In this document: piece after piece, positions 52,791-63,956 of the stretch
Layout: each line of letters opens with the position of its first letter
Numbering within the stretch: the first letter of the stretch is position 1
Assembly (NCBI GenBank): GCA_914767885.1
Contig: CAJZBQ010000030.1
Span: forward strand, 62,001 to 126,000
Direction: 5' to 3'
DNA from: Blepharisma stoltei
Lineage: Eukaryota > Ciliophora > Heterotrichea > Heterotrichida > Blepharismidae
DNA: 64,000 nucleotides
Made by a program: the position numbers and the translations under genes
The notes under the pieces: model-generated
Databases searched by the model: none
What the model was told of the DNA's origin: nothing
What the model saw: the letters and a program-made list of their open reading frames with translations, nothing else

Positions 52791-52883
52791 TTTGTTCACT
52801 CACGGAGGGTGGGTTTTTGGTCAAAAAATGGCGATTTTTCTAATGGTTTTGTTCGCTCACGGAGGGGGGGGGGGGGGGGGGGT
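52791..52883 (-). mobile_element. Solo C-rich MITE end upstream of paralog 3
   Basis: GTTCACTCACGGAGGGTGGG, then about 40 bp, then GTTCGCTCACGGAGG followed by a run of about 19 G and TAAG. This is one end of the MITE/pogo family; no matching opposite end was found within 1 kb upstream. Confidence 0.7.
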
Positions 52884-52938
52884 AAGTAAGAAGAAAGTTG
52901 CAAAAAATCTATTGGAGCTTAAAATTAATAATAAAATT

Positions 52939-55900
52939 ATGAGCTTAAAATTTTTCTTTGCTTTGGTCCTTCCTTCTTTTTCTTTGATGACGAATTTATT
53001 GTGCAATCCATCTTGATGCTCTCCTTCATCTGTAACTATTACTTAGAAAGGAGACGGGATTTGTGATCCCGCATGCATGGTCTCATTTTGCAATTTTGAT
53101 TCAAATTCCTCTACAAATCCAAGGCTTAATCCTGAAAATTCTGATTGTTATCAATCTTGCATAAACGAGTATTCATGCTTGCCTTCTGACCTAGGAAATG
53201 GAATTTGTGATAAAAATTGTAATAATCCAATCTGTGGCTATGATTTAGGAGATTGTGGATACTGTGCTTCAGACTGTAAATTTTATATTTAGGCTTCCAA
53301 GATAATTTGAGTACAAATTGCTATAATTTTTGTGATAATGAAAATTGTTATTATGGTTTAGGATCTTGTACAGACTGCTCACCTGGCTGTAATAGGGAAA
53401 TGCTTGGAGATGGAATTTGTAATAAATCTTGTAATGTTTCTTCGTGCAATTATGATTTTGGAGATTGTAATAACAATCATTGCAGTCCAGACTGTGAACC
53501 TTGAATGATAGGAGATAATAATTGTAATAGGGAGTGTAATAACCAAGCTTGCAATTGAGATGGAGGAGATTGCGATTGTTCGAGAGGCTGTCATTCTTAT
53601 ATGAAGTCTAATGGGATTTGTGATGCAGCTTGTGATACATCAGTTTGTGATTATGATGGAGGAGACTGCCAAAAATGTGCTCCTGGATGTCTAAAGTCAA
53701 TGCTTGGAAATGGGGTTTGTAATCCTGCTTGTAATGTAAATGACTGTCATTATGATAATTATGAGTGTGGCTGTGCTGATGGTTGTGGAATAGAAAGCTA
53801 TGGACAATGCAATGATTACTGCATGAACTCTTTTTGCCGATATGATACTATTAATAGCACTTCTAAGTGCCAGAACACAAACCATAAATAAAATGGCACA
53901 TAGCTCGAGAAAAATTAGCTTTGCTCACTCATGATAATATTTATGGGTTTTATTTTTACCTAGAAAACTTCTGCGCAGCAACAGCGGTTTAACTTTAGTC
54001 GCATAGGACTAGAGGACTTCTTCTTAGCCCATTAAAGAGGCTCGGGTCTTTACCAACTCAGCAAACCGAGGAAGGTGACCTTAGGCGAAGCACGCGCAGG
54101 AGCTAGGACAAGAGTGACAGTAACGCACCAGGTGAGAAGTGCGGCTTTGACTAGGGACAGACATGTCAAGGAAAGCCTGCCTATACGGTACGCCATTTTA
54201 AGTGGCAGGATGGCCACTAGTTGGGCTTAATCCTTATTAAAAGGGAGTGGGCTCCATAATCCTTAAAAACTAATATTAAGCTAAGTAATAACACAAACCA
54301 GATTTTATTTGCTTTACATTATGGGCTTATATTTAAAAATCTTACAGTAAACGTCAGCACATATAATTGTACAAGCGTATCAAGCTGCTTGGCTACAGAA
54401 GTTCTTGATCCAAACAATTGTTACTCAAATTGTAGGAGAGCTGCTTGCATTAATTCGTGGAATAAATGTTCATACAATTTTTGCTCTGACTATAACTGTC
54501 TTAATTTGACTTAGATTTTTATAGAGTAGCTCTCATCGAGCGGTGTCGAATTTTCATGCTCTTGCTTCGCTACACTCCTTTGCTTGCCAGTCAGATTGTA
54601 CGAATTGAAGGTATGTGCTGCTCCTTTTAGAGATGGGTTTGCACTCACAACCCGGAAGCAAAGACGCTAGATGGCCGTTCTGTATGCTAATAGGGTTGCC
54701 CTTTCCGAAAATTCAAACTAAATTTTCTGGTTAGATTTTAGCCTAGGGAGGAACTCCTGGTATCGTGCTAGGATACATTAAAATGGCGACGGCGATCCAG
54801 CCCTTTTTCTCAGCACCTGTAGCCTGCGTTCGCGGGGGACCTTGTGGAAGGGGAAAAAAGGCGCTCGGAATGTGTATCCGGCTAGGTTTTACCTTGGCAC
54901 GGTGGAGCGCAACGTCGGATTAGGCCGACCGCAGCTCATTCTGACACCAAGGGTTTTGCCTCAGGGGAGATGGATTCCAGGGTTGGAAAGGGGAAGCTCA
55001 GCAGCATCGGGAAGGTACCTCCTGATCAATCGGGCAACTCCCTAGCGCGAAACTGGGCGTTACGTCCCAGGCTTTGGATTTCCATCTTGGCCGACAGTCC
55101 TACCAGAAAATACGACGAGCCTCTCATAATACTAATTAATGTTAATGCTAATGGCATCGCGCTAGGAAATTGCCCGATGGGCCAAACAAACACTCTGTGG
55201 TCTTGCTGGGCTATCCATTTCCAACTTCCAAGTATCCCTTTCTCAGGTAAAGCCTTATCCTGGATGAGAGCTTGCGGTCATTCAGCCCGACATTGCGCTC
55301 CATCAGGCCAAGTAAAGCCCAGTCGAACTTTCTCACCGCATGCTGCTCTCCACAAAGTCCCCAGGCTCCCCTCTAGCTGCAAGCGTTAAGAGGGCAGAAC
55401 GGTTATCCAAGACATTTTTAAGTGTGACTATTACTGTCAATCTTGCAATTCGTGGGGTGCAGGGGACTGTTTTAAATGCAAAACAAACATGTACCAATTT
55501 TATGGGTATTGCCTTGCTTCATGCCCAGGTGGGCATGAAGCTGTTAATTTGCTTGGAAATTATCCGGTTTGTTTAGTTCCCAAAGACTACTCAACTAAAG
55601 AAAATCCTGCAGTTTATTATGTGACGGCAAAGACAAGCACTGACATATATGGTGGAAATGGGACTTTTTCTAATCCTTTTACGTCACTTTCTCTAGCTTT
55701 GGCTTCGATTTATAATAATTATGCCATTATTTATCTGTTGAATGATGGGACTCATTATCTGACGTGTGTTAGCACAAGCAACCCAATAAGCACTGTATTA
55801 GTAGACGCCTGCAATCCTTTATCTAAAAGTGTCAATATCTCAAGCTTGGTCATTGCCCCGTATGAAAACTTTACAATTACATTAAAACTGAAGCCAGACA

Positions 55901-58900
55901 ACAGATAAATAAAATGGCATTCGGTTCGAGAGAAATTGGCTCTGCCAATTTTCTCTCCCTCATGGAATTTTATTTATGGGGTTGGGTTTTCTCTCGAGAA
56001 CTTCTGCACAGCAATAGTCGTTTTAACTTTGGGGATAACCAAAGGCACGACTCCTCAGTGCACTCAAGATTTCGGAGTTTTACCTCTCAGCACGTCCCCA
56101 CGGGAGGATGACCCTTAGGCGGAACACGCGCAGGAGCTGAGTCTGGACGAGCGACGGCGACGCGCCGGGTGAGATGTGCGGCGATTTATCTGGCGACTAG
56201 CCTCATAGAAGGCTTGGGTGTGGGCTGACCACATATCCAAGATGGCTTGGTGACGTCACTAGTTGTCGCTTTGACCCTTTTTCATTAAGGGGTGTGGGCA
56301 CTAGACACCTTAAAAACTATGTAACTAAGTAAGTAAGAAGCCAGACAACAAATTTTTAACTTTTACATTATCAAATACTACAAACCTTACGATAAAAAAT
56401 ATTGTTTTTAGTGGAGAAGATATTCTTACTGCATGCCCATCATCGAATCCTTATTGTACTTATTGTGCAAATACTACTTTAAAGTCTGATGGATTTTATT
56501 ATAGTGACCAAGGGACTAACTCCCTCCTGTTCAAAATATATCAAGATTTTTTGGCTAATTCTCAAATAGATTAATTTTTTTTTAAATTTTAAAATCCATT
56601 TATTTAAATTTAATTTATTAAAATTTATTTTAAAATGCAAGATTAGCCGAGATCTTACTATAAAAATTATTAATTATGTATTAAAAATATTCTATACACA
56701 AAATATATAAAAATTGTTCTGCCTGCTCTCAATGTTTAATTTTTTCTCAAAAGGCAATTCCAATGTTTTTGTTCACTCCTAAACTGGTAGTAAGCTTTCT
56801 ACTTATTTAAGTACGACAACCTGCAGCAGTTATCGAGCTAAAACTATATTTAATTTATTTTTTGGATCAAAATTGACATTGAGAAACGTAAACTTCACAA
56901 ATTGAAGGATGGAATTAAAATCCATCGTCACAAGTTATGGAGGAAATGTGACCTTTAGTAATGTAAATTTTGACAATATTAGATGCTATTGAAATCAAGC
57001 TGTCCAGCCAGGACAATCAGCATCACAACAAAGTAAATATTCAGTGATTTATTTTCTGGATTGTGGAGATCCTAATTATAACTGTGGAAGCTTTGACTAT
57101 ACAAATGGGACTGTCTCTAGACTCAACAATGGCTATGAGTATGGGGCAGCACAATTTTCAGGGTTTTTGAGTGCAGATAAAATCAGGACCGTAAAGCTGA
57201 AAAACGTGAATTTTGTTAACAATATTGTATATTCTCCATATGTCGCATCTAGCACTTATTCTTTGATAAAGCTAGCTATATATAGGTCAATTGAAATTTC
57301 TCACTGTACTTTTGAAAAAAATGCAGCTAATTATGGACTTATTTATTTGGAACCAATAGCATTAGTATTCAGAAATGATGTAAATTTTAATAAAGAATTT
57401 ATTGATTTGCTGCTTTATCACGTGTATATACATGATTCTATTTTTAAAAACAATTACGGACAATTTGCAGGAATTTTATCAATTACTTATCTGTCTGAGC
57501 TGCAAAATATTTTATTAGACAATTTATTTATTAATGGAAATGGAGTTTTGTCAGGGCCTTTGATAATTGTGGATAACCAATATTATTCTAATCAATATCT
57601 GACTGACACAGCTGTAAATATAACTGATACAAAATCCAATTTAGTTGAGGCAATTTTTAAAAAGCGAAAATTTATCTTTAAGAGCTCTGTAATTACAAAT
57701 AATTATTCAGGAGGAAAAATAGAATTAAAGCACTTGCTGTTCTGTCAGAGCCCATCTGGGGTTATCGTGCTATAGAGGCAAAGATCAACCTATATTGACC
57801 ATTGGAATTTTTTGAACACAAGCAAACTTGTTTTGCTGGCTGCAATCAGTTTACTATTCAGCTGGGAAATAACAAGCTGAGTGCAGCTAGTAAACAAGTT
57901 TACTGATGCACAAAAACGCTACCTCCTGTCGGTCACCTTGAAGATAGGTGATATCAGGAAAAAGGAAGCACCCTTGAAGCAAAACAAACTATGGTTAAAA
58001 GTTAAAGCGCTTTACCTTTATTTAGTCTATAAGTGACTTTACGACCAGGTGGTGCATCGTTAAGGATGTATTTAGTCACCACCATAATAATTATCTAGGA
58101 GGAAAAGGAATTTTTGGTCTCAATCAACTTGTTAATTTGGAGATATATAATATGACTGTAGAGTCAAATGGAAGTTCTGAGACTCAAAACATAAATACAA
58201 TTCTATGAAATTATTATATAGCTGACAGTAATATGTATACCAAAAGTGCTGTTTCTCGTCCAAATAGCATAGATTGTCTAGCTTTATGGTCAGCTAGTTC
58301 TTGCTATAGCTATGAAATATCAGAAAGTATATTTATAAACAATATTTGTCAAAAATCGTGCCCCTTTTTATATTATGAGTTGATTGAGGACCTTAGAATT
58401 ACTGATTGTAGTTTTGAAGGAAATTCAGGATCTTCAGATACAGTTAAGTTTAAGTTTTACTTGCCATAAGAAGGCTCCCTACGAGATGGACTACCTTAAC
58501 TCCAAGAAAAGTGGCCATGCTAGTTAGTATACAGAAGGGTGTAAATGGTGTAAGGCTAAACCAAAATTCCACCCATTTGAAATTTTCTGGCAAAACTTAC
58601 CTAGCCTAATGATCAGCTAATTAGGTTGAGCAACCCTCTGTCTGATGCCCCGATAGTCCCGATAAGTAAAATCTGTCTAGCCCATATAGCAGGTAAGAAA
58701 ACCGCCGGGGAGAAACCAAACTTATTCTTCGGCAAAGCATCCCCAAGCCTGAAGATTTACTTCAAAAGGACAAAAGCCTTGCTCTCAGCTTCATCAGGAT
58801 GATTCATACCTGCTCCATAGGGAGTGCATCTCGGAGACCACTTTCCATCAACGTCACATTTTATTTCTTCAGATAAAGGAATTTGTATATTAACCGTAGG

Positions 58901-61900
58901 TGCTGGAAATGTTTGAATTATAAACTCTACCTTCAATAATAACACAAATAATAATTCTAGCTCTCTTCGCGAGATAAATAGGCTTTTTTTTCATTATAAC
59001 TATTTTATTTAATTTTTGAATACCAAATATCTAAAAATAAAAAAAAATTATATAAATCATTATTACTTAAGGCCTATGCTGCCTAAAATTAATTATCAAT
59101 AATATTAATATAAATTTTTTTTTAAAAAATTTTGTTTTTCACTTTATTTATTACTTTTGGAGAGAAGATAAGGGCTTCGGCGCTTTATCTTTTTTTGAAA
59201 GCTTAGAAAATATTTCTATAGAAAACACAATTATATCAAATAATTCTGCTAATTATAGTTCAGGAATCTATTTTGAAGGTGGATCTTTGATATTGACTAA
59301 CGTAACACTAGAGTCAAATAAGGCGAGCTCAGGACTTGGAGCTGTTTATTTCTCAGTTTTTACAGGAGCAGATACTCACAAAATTGATATAAAAAATTCT
59401 CTATTTAAAGAAAATCAAAGTCATGACGTGAAAGGAGGCGCAATATATATATCAGGCTCATTATTGTCGCAGGATCCTATTAACTTAATAATAAAAGAGA
59501 ATTTATTTACATATAATTCAGCTCCAAGTGGCTCTGCAATGTATATAGAAAATAGCGCAGTTCTTACACACGACTCAGTAATCGAGTCTTGCATATTCAG
59601 TCAAAATACTGCTGAAGCAAAAGGAACTATCGCGAATTATTTCCAATACGGAATTCTCAATATCTCAAATTGTCTATTTATTTCAAATCACGCTGAGCTT
59701 GGATCTGCCTTATATTTTGCGGCTTCAGAACAGTCAAGCCCTGAAAAGTCAAAAATCATTTTTAATTCATGCAATTTTACTCTTAATTCTGGAATAAATG
59801 TTTTATGCACTGATGATATGGCAATTTATTCTTATATTGAGACAATTAAATGTATTTTTCAAAAAAATGAAGGACTTGCTATCTATCTTGTTCATGACCA
59901 TTGAAAAGATACAGAATCTATTATAGCAAATTCAACAATAACTGCTGGAACTGTATATTTAACCTCAAATGCAACAGCTGATTGTGAGCTAACCACTTTT
60001 ACGAACAATACTTCAACACAATATGCAGGAGCTATCAGGGCTGAAGGCAACTCATATTTTCACTGCAACCAATGCGTTTTCTATCAAAATAGTGCTGAGT
60101 ATGGAGGAGTCCTTTATTTTGACCAATTGTCTTATTTTTCTATTGAAAATTCAAAATTTAACAATAATTTTTGTACTGATAAAGGTGCAGTTATATATGT
60201 AATTGGCTCTAAAACCTACAGTGTTTTGAAAAATTCTGAGTTATATTATAACCATGCAGAATCAGAAGGTTTAATTTATTCACTGACGTCAAATATTAAA
60301 ATTGATAACTGCAAAATATGAGACAATACAGCTAATAGGATTACTCCAGGGATTTATTTGACGCTTTCAAACCTCACGATTATGAGCTCCCAGTTTAATG
60401 ACCAAGAAGGAAATTATGGAAGTTTTGTATATTTGGCTTCAGATAGTGGCTTAGTGGTAAAAAATTCAAGTTTTAAAAATGGAAAATCATATGAGTCAGG
60501 TGGGTCAATTTATGCTCTTTCTAGCTCTGTGAGCTTGGCAAATACCATATTTATAAATTCCACGTCAAGTGTTGGGAATGCGATTTTGGCATTTTCGACA
60601 GCTTTGAATATTTCTCAATGCCAGTTTTTAAATACTTATAGCTCAGGCTCTGGAGGAGTTATAAGTATTTTTGGGAATCATGCTTTTATTGAAAAATCTT
60701 TTTTTGAAAATTTCGCTTATTCAGCTATTGATGGCAGTGAAATGGAATCTTTGAAAATAATAGGAACTAGCTTTAAAAATAGCCTGGGAAAAGTAGGAGG
60801 AGCCATTAATTCTATAAACAGCGCTTATATTTATATAGATTCCTGCTATTTCAATAACAACACATCTATTTATGGTGGCGCTTTATATTTCACTTTTACG
60901 TCAAACACTATTAATAGCCAAAACTATGAAATAATTTCTACGGAATTTGTAAATAATACGTCGTCAGCTGGAGGAGCGATTTATCTGAATAATATAAACA
61001 TTGAGATAAAATTTTGTGAATTTTATGAAAATAAAGCATTTATGACTTCTCAAATATCTGGATTTACTCATGAGTCAGGGATTGGAGGAGCAATATATTT
61101 TGGTTGTAGCTATTCAGGAGAATGCAATTTTAATGTGTTTTCTAATGTTTTTGTAGGGAATTCAGCAGATTATGAAGGGGGAGCAATTGATTGATTTGAC
61201 GTTATGCCAAAATTCGTAAATAATTTATTTGAGAATAATAAAGCGATATATGGCGAAAATATAGCGTCTTATCCTGTGAGTATGAAAATTATTAACAGTA
61301 ATTGGACTGGAGGACTAAATGATTTGGCATCTGGGCAGCTAACTACAACCCCTTTAGTTATTGGTCTTATTGATCATTTAGGCTATATTGTTTCTACAGA
61401 TAACTCTAGTGTGGGGGAATTAATATCACTTTCACAAGATATAGTTCTATCAGACGAGCTAAAAGTTACAGCAGTCAATGGGATTTTTACATTTTCCTCA
61501 TTTATAATCTCAGCTGAGCCTGGAAGCAATTTTTCTATAGAAATTCAAACAAATGGTATTGATGCGTCTAAAAGTATTAAAGCAAATGATGGGCTGACTT
61601 ATAATTCAAGCATACTTGTAGATGTAACATTAAGAGATTGTGTATTAGGTGAAGCTAAAGTTGGCACTAATTGTGTGGTTTGCCCAAAAGAATTTTATAG
61701 TTTAAATCCAAATAGTGAGCAATGTTTAGCATGTCCTGATGAAGCAATTTGTTATGGAAATTACACAATGGTACCTAAGCCAGGATACTGAAGGTCTGAT
61801 ATGCTAACTCCCCCCCCCCTCCGTGAGCGAACAAAACCATTAGAAAAATCGCCATTTTTTGACCAAAAACCCACCCTCCGTGAGTGAACAAACATTTTTT

Positions 61901-63956
61901 TAATAGAAAAAATTTTAATGGAAAAAAATTTTGATATATAAGTGATAATTAGTATAATGAAATCTAGAGCTAATTCTGTTTAATTTAAACAAATTGCGTT
62001 TTAAAACATAAATTTTGCAAATTAAATTAATATTTGCTTCCCAATTTTTGCAAATTAGGATTTTTTTTAAATTTCGAAAAAAATATTTTTATATAAAATT
62101 TATATATAAATTTTTTTTAAAAAAAAAAAATTAACCCCCCTCCGTGAGTGAACAAAATTTTTTTGTTCGCTCACGGAGGGGGGGGGGGGGGAGTAAGCAT
62201 AAAATTTTGATCTTGTCCTTATTCAAATGCCTGCATCGGCTCTGATCTACAAAAAATATCTTATACCGGGAAATGCCTTGAAGGATATACTGGAAACCTA
62301 TGCCAAAGCTGTGCATCAGGCTACTCTAAGGCAATGAAAAATCAATGCGAAAAGTGTCAAAGCCTAACTATAATTATTATAAAAACATCAGGAATCGGCC
62401 TTGGATTCCTCATACTTTGTTGTTTTATGATTAGAATGACAAAAAAATCTGCATATAGGCCCAAATCTCTTTCAAGCGTTTATATAAAAATTTTTATTAA
62501 CTATATTCAGCTTATAGCTCTAACGACAACTTTTAGCTTATCATGGCCAAGTTACGTAAAACACTTATTTTCTGTACAAAATAATGCGAGCTTTATAAGT
62601 GACCAAATTTTTTCATTTGACTGCCTTTTATATTATTATGACGACTTAAAAGGGGACAACGTGATTTTTTACCAAAAATTGTTTATCATGGCTGTTTTGC
62701 CTATTTTTATACCAATTATTTCGGGTATTTGTTGATATTTAATATCTTTATGCAAAAAATCTTTTGCTTTATTTATGAACAATATCGTGACAACTTCAAT
62801 TATTGTTGCGTTTTTGATCCACCCAAGCTTAATAAAGTATTATTTTAGCTCTTTTGATTGTACTGAGCTCGATTATGGCAAAGATTGGCTTGTTGACGAC
62901 TTGAATTTAAGGTGCTGGGACAGTCAGCATGTGTTTTATATAGCAGCTATTTCTTTTCCAGCTATTCTGCTATGGGGAATTGGGATACCAACAACTTGCT
63001 TATTTTTAATTATGAAAAATAAGGATAGACTCATCAATATAAATATCAGAATCAAATATGGATTTTTATTCAATGGGTATAAAGCTAAAAGCTATTATTG
63101 GGAGTTTGTAATTATTTACAGAAAAATTATTATTATTAGCTGTTCTGTGTTTTTAGCAACGGTTTCAGTCAACATCCAAGCTCTGACTACACTTTTTGTA
63201 TTAGTTGCCTGCCTATATTTTCAATGCAAAATAAAGCCTTACAACGGGGATGATTTAAACAGACTTGAAGCCATTTCTATTTCAGCCTCCGCAATAACTA
63301 TATATTGTGGAATGTATTATTTAACTGGGTCTCTTGATTGATTTACTGAGCTTATATTTTTCATCGCCATTATTTCAGCAAATTTATATTTTGTGATTTA
63401 TTGGGGTATTAAAGCTGGAAATGCTTATATAACCATGATAGTCGAAAAAATCCCATTTTTGAAGAAAAAATTCCATCCCGCAAACTACAATATCATCAGT
63501 GACTCTTCTTTTAGGAATGCTAAAACAAGCAGAATCGGAGAATCTGCTCGTGAACTGATGCTAAGATCTTATCGAAAGGAAAATTTAAATCCCCGAAACA
63601 TACCTTTTAAAGAAATTAGTATAATGGATTTATTTTTAGGAAATTTGAGAGGAGAATTCATTATCAAAAATAAAGAAATTGAAGAAATAGATTTTGAAGA
63701 AGATAAGCAAAGCAATCAAGAAAATAATAGTAAACAAAATAAGAGAGTAGAGATTGATATAAAAGAAAACAGCTTTGAAGATAAATATGTGAATGAGAAA
63801 AATGATATTGAGCATGACACATCTAAGGAAGTGGAAAGTAAGGTTAAAGACTATGAAGAAGAAAAAATTGATATGGAAGAAATTGTTGTACTTGATCAAG
63901 ATTTGCTTAAGGCTGCTCCAAGTGAGTTTTCATTAGTTGTGAATGATTTACAATAG
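52939..63956 (+). CDS. Tandem paralog 3: LNR / PMP-repeat / multi-pass membrane protein, heavily interrupted
   Basis: Signal peptide MSLKFFFALVLPSFSLM, LNR repeats (GICDKNCNNPICGYDLGDC onward), CFKCKTNMYQFYGYCLASCP, PMP-like repeats up to about 61200, Cys blocks VGTNCVVCPKEFYSL and CLACPDEAICYGNYT, about nine hydrophobic segments, and a charged tail ending SEFSLVVNDLQ at TAG 63954. Same layout as paralog 2 and closest to it. TGA is Trp throughout. Interruptions: introns of 15 and 17 nt, five direct-repeat-flanked insertions and three IESs, including a full 389 bp MITE. All frames close after removal, so despite the insertions there is no clear point lesion. Confidence 0.8.
53032..53046 (+). 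other. 15 nt intron 1 of paralog 3
   Basis: GTAACTATTACTTAG with an in-frame TAG at its end. Removal joins CSPSS to KGDGICDPAC. Confidence 0.88.
53276..53292 (+). other. 17 nt intron 2 of paralog 3
   Basis: GTAAATTTTATATTTAG, 17 nt. Without removal a TAG stops the frame; with it the frame reads SDCFQDNLSTNC, matching the paralogs. Confidence 0.82.
53885..54289 (+). mobile_element. Retroposon-like insertion, family B, copy 1
   Basis: AACACAAACCA at 53874-53884 and 54290-54300, perfect. The insert starts TAAATAAAATGGCACAT and ends with CTAAGTAAT. It matches the element at 55904 at its start, in the middle (GGCGAAGCACGCGCAGGAGCT-like) and at its end (CCTTAAAAACTA). Removal with one repeat gives CQNTNQILFALHYG. 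Confidence 0.87.
54501..55424. mobile_element. Large GC-rich insertion in paralog 3
   Basis: TGACTATAACTGTC at 54487-54500 and TGACTATTACTGTC at 55425-55438 (one mismatch). Near 54774 the hallmark ACATTAAAATGGCGACGG appears again, so this may be two elements, one inside the other. The inner part resembles 15175-15771 and the 3' part resembles 51540-51878. Removal with one repeat gives SDYYCQSCNSW. Open frames at 54842-55389 are chance. Confidence 0.75.
55904..56336 (+). mobile_element. Retroposon-like insertion, family B, copy 2
   Basis: GAAGCCAGACAACA at 55890-55903 and 56337-56350, perfect 14 bp. The insert starts GATAAATAAAATGGCATTC and ends CTAAGTAAGTA, a simple tail. Same family as 53885-54289. 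Removal with one repeat gives LKPDNKFLTFTLSN. Confidence 0.88.
56517..56792. other. IES with C-rich end remnants in paralog 3
   Basis: TA at 56517-56518 and 56791-56792, 274 bp apart. Begins TAACTCCCTCCTGTTCAAAA and near its right end has TTTTTGTTCACTCC, so probably an old MITE copy. Excision gives SDQGTKLSTYLSTTTC. Confidence 0.82.
57719..58085. mobile_element. Insertion with 21 bp direct repeats in paralog 3
   Basis: Direct repeats at 57698-57718 and 58086-58106 share AATAATTAT and AGGAGGAAAA, with two mismatches. Removal with one copy gives NNYSGGKGIFGLNQLVN; paralog 2 reads NNYSGGYGIFAITQLFN. GC-richer insert, no recognised ends. Confidence 0.7.
58441..58865 (-). mobile_element. SINE-like insertion, family A (reverse) in paralog 3
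   Basis: TCTTCAGATA at 58431-58440 and 58866-58875, perfect. Read on the minus strand it starts AAATAAAATGTGACGTTGAT, then GAGATGCACTCCCTATGGAG, which matches GAGATGCATTCCTATGGAG at 1882, and ends in TTAAACTTAACTG. Removal with one repeat gives GNSGSSDKGICIL. Confidence 0.85.
58958..59170. other. IES with short inverted ends in paralog 3
   Basis: TA at 58958-58959 and 59169-59170, 211 bp apart. Ends TAGCTCTCTTCGCG and TTGGAGAGAAGATA are inverted relatives. Excision gives NNNSKGFGALSFFESL; paralog 2 reads GCGALSFIDSL. Confidence 0.85.
61805..62195 (+). mobile_element. Full-length 389 bp C-rich-end MITE at the shared post-Cys IES site, paralog 3
   Basis: TA at 61805-61806 and 62194-62195, 389 bp apart. 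Excision gives RSDMLSIKFWSCPYS, exactly as in paralog 2. Left end TAACTCCCCCCCCCCTCCGT, CGAACAAAACCATTAGAAAA, inner repeat CACCCTCCGTGAGTGAACAA; right end inverted pair CTCCGTGAGTGAACAAAA / TTTTGTTCGCTCACGGAG then GGGGGAGTA. Nearly the same as 22714-23103. Confidence 0.93.

Larger units (their letters stand above)
51330..52938. other. Intergenic region between paralogs 2 and 3
   Basis: 1.6 kb. It holds a GC-rich fragment (about 51540-51878) related to the insertion at 54501-55424, long AT-rich DNA, and a solo MITE end at 52791-52883 just before paralog 3. No gene recognised. Confidence 0.6.

Noticed and set aside
54842-55389. Two overlapping open frames as a retroelement protein
   Set aside because: No reverse transcriptase, endonuclease or zinc knuckle motif is visible; consistent with chance in GC-rich DNA.
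31111-62195. CRISPR-like array from the repeated CTCCGTGAGCGAAC units
   Set aside because: The units are paired transposon ends at scattered loci with TA flanks, not regularly spaced repeats with unique spacers.
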